DNA from: Bolinopsis microptera
Taxonomy: Eukaryota; Ctenophora; Tentaculata; Lobata; Bolinopsidae
NCBI RefSeq assembly: GCF_026151205.1
Contig: NC_087077.1
Span: 10,531,983-10,595,982, forward strand
DNA length: 64,000 bases
Direction: 5' to 3'
Of the stretch, positions 26,001 to 35,000 are shown piece after piece. Both the position numbers and the translations under genes were made by a program. The notes under the pieces are model-generated. The model was given only the letters and a program-made list of their open reading frames with translations, was not told the DNA's origin and did no database searches. How positions within the stretch are numbered: the stretch's first letter is position 1; each line of letters starts with the position of its first letter.

Positions 26001-29000
26001 GTTCTTATAAAAACAGTTTAGTCAGACATCAGCGTATTCACTCTGGTGAGAAATCCTAGACGTGCAAGGAATGTTTATAAACGTATAAATTAGGCTATCC
26101 ACTCCGATAATCGTTACCGATAATTATCTCCGATAATTCGTTAAAAAAGGTTATCTGTTTATCTAGATAAAACATATTTTTATCGGTATAAAAATTCACT
26201 AGAAATTGCCGAAAAAACTGCCACAATAGGGTAAAGCACATAATTTTGTCATTTTTTGGCAATTTTCCGACTGCCTGATATAAACCATGGGTTTTAACCT
26301 CGTCTGAAATTCCGATTTAGATGAAACCTCCACCATGTTATAGTAGACAGTCTAGGCAAGTTCTAACACAAAAATGATCGAAATTGCTGGGGTTGAAGAT
26401 GTTCAAAAAAATTATTTTGAAAAAATGACAAAATTAGGTGACTTTACTTAATTTTGTCACCCCGAACCTAATTTTGTCACTTGAAGATTGTGCAAAAAGT
26501 AACCGTTTCTCGGTATTTTAGACTACCTGGATGCATCATTCGAGCGCTTTTTTACCAACATTGACCTCAAAAATCCCAAAGATATGATGTTTTCATAGTT
26601 TTGTAGCTTGATAAAAAGATGACACTTTTTGGGTATCTAATCTTAGAAAATAGCCCCAAATGCCCCTGAAACCACTGGCATCTTGAAAAACGATTGGTTC
26701 TAGGCCTAGGTTGAAATTTTCATGTCTGTAGATAGATCACTTGCTTAGTAATTTCATCAAATATTTTTTTAGTCATTTTAGATTGAAAAAATCAGATTAT
26801 CCACCTAATATTTCTCGGCGAAAATATGCTATTATAAGTGTTATGCTATTATAAGTGCCTTACACATATCCTATGGGCAAAAAAACTTCAGAATAGTTGT
26901 ATAAGGCCATTTTCAACACAATCTGTGATTTACAAGAAATTTGAGAAAGGTCGATTTTTTTGACAAAATTAGGTACTTTTGGCAAAATCGAACCTAATTT
27001 TGTCACCCTCTGTAACTTGAACAATAATTGCGCTAGAGACTTGAAAAGTTGTGCGTATACTTCTGCTGTAGAAGATATTTGAAATATGCAATGGCATGAA
27101 GCTAGCTCAATTACTTTTGAAATAGCAATAAATCAAAATTTTGAAAATTCCTTAAGAAAACCTTAAGGATCTTATTTATTTTTCGGGTTAACAGTTTCGC
27201 CTTCATTTTTGACACAGATGCAAAAGAGCTAGAAACTTAAACTTTGTACGAGCAGTTTCAGCAAAGTCTAAGCTTTCTTTTTATACACAATCCTCTTCTT
27301 TCAAGCTGAAATTCCGAGCCGAGGCAGTTTTTCAGAGCAAAATGACAAAATTAGGTACCCTGACAAAATTATGTGCCTTACCCTACCGTAAAATTTTAAA
27401 GAAATATTAGTGTTTTTTGCCTTCCCAAGTAATCCAAGAAACAGTCCCAAACGTTTTATAGTATGATAGAAGAGGTAGTTTACTTAAATGTGAGCTTAAG
27501 AGGTTTATTTACATTTGTATACCTATGGAACTGTAGAACTGTAGAACTGTAGAAGTCTAGAGAAAGTTATTGACATTGTTATCTTGAGGCTAGGGTGCTG
27601 GCGTTCTACCTTACAACCATTCTGGAGACAGGAACGAGCATGTTACTGTTAACAAGAGTCAAAAATACCGGCAGGCGGCAGGGCACTCAATTAAATTCCG
27701 TAAGTGTTCTAGGCGTGAAACATTGTCTTCAGGAGAAGGAATCTGTTGCTCCAAGTTATCCACAGGATAAGGAAACGGTTCACTGAATCACTTTAAATGT
27801 TTTACTGTTTCGAGGAGAATTGGTATTTGTTGCACTACTGTTCTCAAGAGAAGGATACCGGTGGTCTACTGTTTTGAAGAGAACTGGTGCACTACTGTTC
27901 TCAGGAGAAGGAAACCGGTGGTCTAATGTTTTGAAGAGAACTGGTGCACTACTGTTCTCAGGAGAAGGAAACCGGTGGTCTACTGTTTTGAAGAGAACTG
28001 GTGCACTACTGTTCTCAGGAGAAGGAAACCGGTGGTCTAATGTTTTGAAGAGAACTGGTGCACTACTGTTCTCAGGAGAAGGAAACCGGTGATCTACTGT
28101 TTTGAAAAGAACTGGTGCACTACTGTTCTCAGGAGAAGGAAACCGGTGGTCTACTGTTTTGAAGAGAACTAGTGCGTTACTGTTCTCAGGAGAAGGAAAC
28201 CGGTGGTCTAATGTTTTGAAGAGAACTAGTGCGTTACTGTTCTCAGGAGAAGGATACCAGTGGTCTACTGTTTTGAAGAGAACTGTTGCACTACTGTTTT
28301 CAGGAGAAGGAAACCGGTGGTCTACTGTTTTGAAGAGAACTAGTGCGTTACTGTTCTCAGGAGAAGGAAACCGGTGGTCTACTGTTTTGAAGAGAACTAG
28401 TGCGTTACTGTTCTCAGGAGAAGGAAACCCTTGGTCTACTGTTTTGAAGAGAACTGGTACACTACTGTTTTTAGGAGAAGGAAACCGGTGATCTACTGTT
28501 TTGAAGAGAACTGGTACACTACTGTTCTTAGGAGAAGACAAACCGTTGGTCTACTGTTTTGAAGAGAACTGGTACACTATTGTTCCCCGGAGAAGAAAAC
28601 TGATGCTCTAATATTTTCAAAAGAAAGGAAGTTGTACTTTAGCAAGATTACTGGTAAACAGTAATAAAAGTCGACAATCAGTTTTTGTGAAATTTGGAAA
28701 ACATTTTGGCTTTGGCCTTCAGCAGAAAAATTATCGGTTTTATCGGTTTTATCTAGATAAAACCTAAATTTTTATCTGTTTATCTAGATAAAAGATTTTA
28801 TACCGATAATGGATAGCCTAGTATAAATACGTATGTTCTCAAAAGGTTCATCTTGACTCTTGTCCAACATCAACGTGTTCACACAGGGGAGAAACCCTTC
28901 AAGTCCCCTATCAAGATTGCTGAGAAAGTGCGATGAGACTGGATTCTAGTCATTTGAAAGTGCGATTGTCACGTGTCACGGGGGGGGGGGGGGGGGGGGG

Positions 29001-32000
29001 GGGGGTTGGCCTCGTTCAGCATACCCTGTCAAACTGCACGATTTACAGGAATTGATCCTTTGATATGACCCTTAAATTGGCACAAGAAAATCTTGCTTGA
29101 TTTATCATTTCACTGAATCTCCTGAAATTATTTCGAGAGAATACGATATGCTTGAACTAAACTTATTTTGCTAGGACTGCTTGCACGCCCTAATATGCAT
29201 TCAAAATCGTATTATTTGATTTGTTATTGAAACTGTGTTTGAAAATTATCTCTATCGCCAAATTTTTCATTGCAAAAATAATTACCAATAAAACGGTATT
29301 TGACGGGTCTCGAACCCACCAGCTATCAGCGCTAATCGGCCTACTCGTCACGCCACGGAATATATGAGTGATAAAATATTTGTGTATATATATTCGCGCG
29401 TTCATGCTAATTGCTTGATTCAAAAAAACTACTCCTAGATTCCCGAGAATTTCCAGAATATTTTTCATTGAAAAGTTACCTTCTGCAAAAGGCCAATGAC
29501 CAAGTAAATATTTGATAATAGTTAATAGCCAATAGCTCTATGTTTATTGTTTACAGTATGCACTGACGGGGTATACGTATCCTAGGAAGTTTCTTGATTT
29601 TTAACAGGTACCCACTACCCCTTCTCATTTAACCGTAAATTAAGTTTCCTATCATTCGGCTGAGTCAACCGGGGAGATCGCGTAGATTCAATGGATCCTT
29701 AGCTACTCCATAAACTAGGTGACACTGTGATTCGAACCCTGAACCTTCTGCGCAGAGGGTGGGTGCTCTAACCACTAGGCCACCAATAATGCTGAAAAAA
29801 GCATACCTTAGACTCGCACTTAAACTCGCGTCATCACGAGTTTAAGTGCGAGATTTATGGGAAACTCACCAAAATCTCGCCGAATCTCCCGCGCGTTACG
29901 TCGAAGTTTTCACGCTATAAACAAGTGATAAAATACACGTTAAGTGTATAAAATACACGTTAAGTTCCTAATTGTTGTGTCCCTCAACTTTTAAGTAACA
30001 TTTTTTCTGTTTTCTCATTCATTTACAAATTTTGTGCGATGAGTCTAGCTCGCGATCTCGCATGAATCTTGACCTGGGCTTCAAGTGCACAGACTGCTCA
30101 TAGTACGATTGTTCTTGTAAAAACAGTAAAGTCATACATCAGCGAGTGTATTTTCAGAACAGTGTAAATGGAAAAAATGAACTCATTGTGGATTTGATTC
30201 TGTCGGAGACTGTGTAACCCAGTTACATTTTTATATATTTCTATTTAAATTTGACTATGTTATAAAACCTTTTTAACATTTACTAATTTCAACATATTTT
30301 ATAACATGCAATGATTGAGGTTCTCTGCATCTGGTGGGGGCTGTTTGATTTCACAGTTTTATTTGTTATATATTTGTATTTAAATTTGAATGTTTTACAA
30401 CTTATTCAAGGTATTATTCATTAATTTTGAGAAGAGTTTCATCTTTTGTGATTACTGTGAATGTACTATTCATATTGCAGCAGGATATTTATTCCTGGAT
30501 TATTCTTCCTTATTTTTTGGAGTATCTTTAACAAGTTGCAAAATTACAAAATACGATTAAAATTATCACATCTTATTATACTCTTATTGCTAATCTATGA
30601 AATTCAATGCTTAACCTCTTGAATCTGTTCACAGGAGAGATTGCCATGTCGAATTCAGATACTACATCTCCAACCGTAACTGTTAAAGAAGAAGTGAAGA
30701 CTGAGATTCTTGACCATGTTATAAAGAAGGAAATAAAGTGTGAGCTAGAGGAAGCCACCGGGAAGTCACATGGTTTTATTTGTCCCACATGTAAAGCACA
30801 TTTCCTTTATGATACGTTCTTTATTGAACATGTTAAAGAACACCATAAGGAAATGGCTGATGACAATTTAAATTCTTATGAACCGCCGAGTTCTTCCGAA
30901 TCATCGGATAAAGAGAACACTTCAAATGATACCCTACACGTAGCTAAACCTTTCAAATGTGAAGTTTGCTCCTATTCTTGCTCATTAAAATGTTCACTTT
31001 TGATACATCAGAGAGTTCATACCCAAGAAAAACCTTTTAAATGCGAAGAGTGCTCGTATACATGTTCTCGAAAGTGTAATCTTGTCCAACATCAACGTAT
31101 TCACATAAGGGAGAAACCCTACAAGTGTAATGAATGCTCATACGCTTGTTCTCAAAAATGTAGCCTTGTCAGACATCAGCTAATTCACTCTGGCGAGAAA
31201 CCCTACAAGTGTAATGAATGCTCATATGCTTGTTCTTGTAAAAGTAACCTTGTCAGTCATCAGCTTCTTCACTCTGGTGAGAAACCCTACAAGTGCAAGG
31301 AATGCTCATATGCCTGTTCTCGTAAAGGCAACCTTGTCAGTCATCAATTAATTCACACTGGTGAGAAACCCTACAAGTGCAAGGAATGCTCATATGCTTG
31401 TACTCGTAAAAACAGTCTAGTCAGACATCAGCTTATTCACTCTGATGAGAAACCCTACAAGTGCAAGGAATGCTCATATGTTTGTTCTTATAAAAACAGT
31501 TTAGTCATACATCAGCGTATTCACACAGGGGAGAAACCCTACAAGTGCAAGGAATGCTCATATGTTTGTACTCGTAAAAACATTCTAGTCAGACATCAGC
31601 TTATTCACTCTGATGAGAAACCCTACAAGTGTAATGAGTGCTCATATAAATGTTCTCAAAAGTGTAATCTTGTCCAACATCAGCGTATTCACACAGGGGA
31701 GAAACCCTACAAGTGCAAGGAATGCTCATATGTTTTTACTCATAAAAACAGTCTAGTCAGACATCAGCTTATTCACTCTGATGAGAAACCCTACAAGTGT
31801 AATGAGTGCTCATAATACATGTTCTCAAAAGGTTCACCTTGTCCACCATGAGCGTGTTCATTCTAGTAAAGAACTCAAACAATGAACACAATGCCCGTTT
31901 TCTTTCATTTTATAAATCTACACCTATCAGAAATATATTACAACAATTTACATGGGTGAAAATATCTTTATAGTTTTAAATATTATGCAGGAATGTGAAT

Positions 32001-35000
32001 ACACTTGCTCTTCTAAATCAAATCTTATAAAATACAAAGGGGAAGGAGTTCATATAAATGCAAATTGACGTTTAAATTAAATTATATCGAAGAGGAATGA
32101 CATTGAACTACAGTGACCCCAAATTTATTTCTCCCCAATGTCCCGCACACCCGAATTACCTCAGCAATTTCCTTTCCCTAAACAGGGCTTTAAATACATT
32201 ATGTAAACAATCAAAACCCTGATTAACCACTGCCTTTTCCTTTCTCTCAAACTTTGTGGTAAATGGATGTATTACTGTATTCACTTTTGCGAGATTTTTA
32301 GAAAGACACTAAAAGCTTTTTACCATTTACTTGAGACAGGCAATTATTGTATGACACGTGTGCTATTTAAACTACTCCCTTTAATTTCAACATATTTTAT
32401 AACATGCACTGATTGAGGTTCTCTGCATCTGGTGGGGGCTGTTTAGTTTCACAGTTTTATTTGTTATAAATTTGTATTTAAATTTGAATGTTTTACAACT
32501 TATTTAAGGTATTATTCACTAATTTTGAGAAGAGTTTCATCTTTTGTGATTACTGTGAATGTACTGTTCATATTGCAGCAGGATATTTATTCCTGGACTA
32601 TTCTTACTTATTTTTTGGAGTAGCTTTAACAAGTTGCAAAATTACAAAATACGAGTAAAGTTGTCACATCTCATTATACTCTTATTGCTAATCTATAAAA
32701 TTCAATGCTTAACCTCTTGAATCTGTTCACAGGAAAGATTGCCATGTCGAATTCAGATACTACTCCTCCAACCGTAACTGTTAAAGAAGAAGTGAAGACT
32801 GAGATTCTTGACCATGTTATAAAGAAGGAAATAAAGTGTGAGCTAGAGGAAGCCACCGGGAAGTCACATGGTTTTATTTGTCCCACATGTAAAGCACATT
32901 TCCTTTATGATACGTCCTTTATTGAACATGTTAAAGAACACCATAAGGAAATGGCTGACGACAATTTAAATTCTTATGAACCGCCGAGTTCTTCCGAATC
33001 ATCGGATAAAGAGAACAATTCAAATGATACCCTACACTTAGCCAAACCTTTCAAATGTGAAGTTTGCTCCTATTCTTGCTCATTAAAATCTTCACTTTTG
33101 ATACATCAGAGAGTTCATACCCAAGAAAAACCTTTTAAATGTGAAGAGTGCACGTATACATGTTCTCGAAAAAGTCATCTTGTCCAACATCAGCGTATTC
33201 ACTCTGGTGAGAAACCCTACAAGTGTAATGAATGCTCATATGCTTGTTCTCAAAAATGTAGCCTTATCCTACATCGGCGTATTCACACAGGGGAGAAACC
33301 CTACAAGTGCAAGACATGCTCATTTACCTGTTCTACTAAAAGTAGCCTTGTCAGACATCAGCATATTCACACTGGTGAAAAACCTTACTTGAAGTGCAAG
33401 GAATGCTCATATGTTTGTTCTCGTAAAGGTACCCTTGTCAGTCATCAATTAATTCACACTGGTGAAAAACCCTACAAGTGCAAGGAATGCTCATATGTTT
33501 CTTCTTATAAAGACAGCTTAGTCAGACATCAGCGTATTCACACTGGTGAAAAACCCTACAAGTGCAAGGAATGCTCATATGTTTGTTCTCGTAAAAGCAG
33601 TTTAGTCAAACATCAGCATATTCACACTGGTGAAAAACCCTACAAGTGCAAGGAATGCTCATATGCTTGTTCTTATAAAAACAGTTTAGTCATACATCAG
33701 CGTATTCACTCTGGTGAAAAACCCTACAAGTGCAAGGAATGCTCATATACCTGTTCTCAAAAGGGTCATCTTGTCGTACATCAACGGATTCACACAGGGG
33801 AGAAACCCTTCAAGTGCAAGGAATGCTCATATGTTTGTTCTCATAAAAACAGTTTAGTCATACATCAGCGAATTCACACTGGTCAGGAATCGAATAAATG
33901 AAAACAATTCTCCTTTTCTTTCATTCGTACTTTTGTCAGACATAAGACTATTGAAAAATTGAGAAACTGTTAACTTTTGTGTGATTTATTTTAAACATAT
34001 GATAAAAAGTTGTTACTTCCTTCTGTTAAGACATGTGACCGCTAATTTAGATTCTTAAAACATGAACTGATTGTGTGTTCTCGGTGTTATTTTTATAAAT
34101 TTCCTGAATGTTTTAAAATTCAATTAAGCTTACCCAAGATTCATTTTATTTTCACATTTTAAGAGAAATTTATGATCCTATAATTTCGTCCTTTTAAAAT
34201 ACTTCGAAAAAGCTGTTCTTCATGTTCAGCAAACCACGAAATTATCTTGTAATGGATTTTCCTGCCCTATTTCCCGAGTAGCTTTAACGAAACAATTTAA
34301 AAACCACCAGAACTAAGCTAGCCAGAAGCTATGAACAACGGATATGTTTAAAAGAAGGTGAATTAATTTATAACTTAATAATTTATTAGTTTATTAATTA
34401 ATTAACACTCCTCATTATTTCAGTGATAAGTTAGCAATGAGGAACATGTGTGGTGTACAGGGATCCCTCATTTCTGAACTCTCTTCCCCTGTCTTTATCA
34501 GCCACTATCTTATTACACTGAACAAGTACAACTTGACAGAGCTCACCAAGAGCCTTTATGATCGAGTCCAAGGTTTGGAATTTTATTTTTTATACCTTAC
34601 ATAACATTTTACTTATTCATGTTATTGACATCTATTTTAGTGTATTAATTTGACTAGATCCCTGAGTAGCTGTCAGCTCATCAAATATGCTGATAATATT
34701 CATTAATTAACGTATTCTAAAAGCTTATTAAACATCAATTCCGCCAGAACTAATAATCTTATAGTTATTGTATACCACTAATCTGTAGGAGCGGAAGTGC
34801 CGGAGAGCATGACCACTGCCTCCCCTGAGGTAAGAGGTGTGAAGTGGAGACCCACCGAGTTCCTACCTAAGACCTCCCTATTTGCTTGTATCTGGGCTAA
34901 GGGGTTCCAGCTAGAAATTCTTTACTCCTGCGAAGGTAATCATAGCATAGGACACTAAGTGACCAGTGATTTACGTTTACTGTTACTGTTAATCACCATA

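Larger units (their letters stand above)
26091..28820. mobile_element. hAT-like non-autonomous element with perfect 8-bp target duplication
   Basis: Ends TAGGCTATCC at 26091 and GGATAGCCTA at 28820, with diverged subterminal repeats built on TTATCTAGATAAAA and TATCGGT in both arms. The 8 bp before the left end and after the right end are both GTATAAAT, a clean target-site duplication. 8-bp duplications and TAG-starting termini fit the hAT superfamily. It lies in the tail of zinc-finger copy 3. Inside are a nested TIR element and a 57-bp minisatellite. No transposase. Confidence 0.8.
28830..30150 (+). pseudogene. Broken zinc-finger tail with inserted repeats
   Basis: 28830-28905 resumes the finger array (TCTCAAAAGG, CATCAACGTGTTCACACAGG, GAGAAACCC). 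After about 1.2 kb of inserted sequence, another finger remnant appears at 30078-30147 (CTTCAAGTGCACAGACTGC and CATACATCAGCG). The two pieces are probably the split end of copy 3 or of a lost copy. Confidence 0.5.
21393..34423 (+). other. 13-kb intron of the first ADAR-like gene hosting zinc-finger genes
   Basis: The donor after 21392 (AG|GTACTT) and acceptor before 34424 (ATTTCAG|TG) rejoin codon AGT and rebuild the ADAR-type motif SPSDKLAMRNMCGVQGSL across the junction. That is strong evidence this is one intron. It contains five C2H2 gene copies on the same strand and several transposons. Neighbouring introns of the gene are mostly below 0.5 kb. Confidence 0.8.

Noticed and set aside
27780-28541. 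253-residue repetitive ORF on the minus strand (and plus-strand counterparts) as a gene
   Set aside because: It is a 57-bp minisatellite whose unit has no stops in either of two frames; both strands are equally open and there is no start or splice support.
28980-29005. Poly-G tract as a biological signal
   Set aside because: Homopolymer length is unreliable and there is no context beyond possible G-quadruplex formation.
29718-29784. Functional tRNA gene
   Set aside because: A and B boxes are good but the anticodon arm is self-complementary with no normal loop; called tRNA-like instead.
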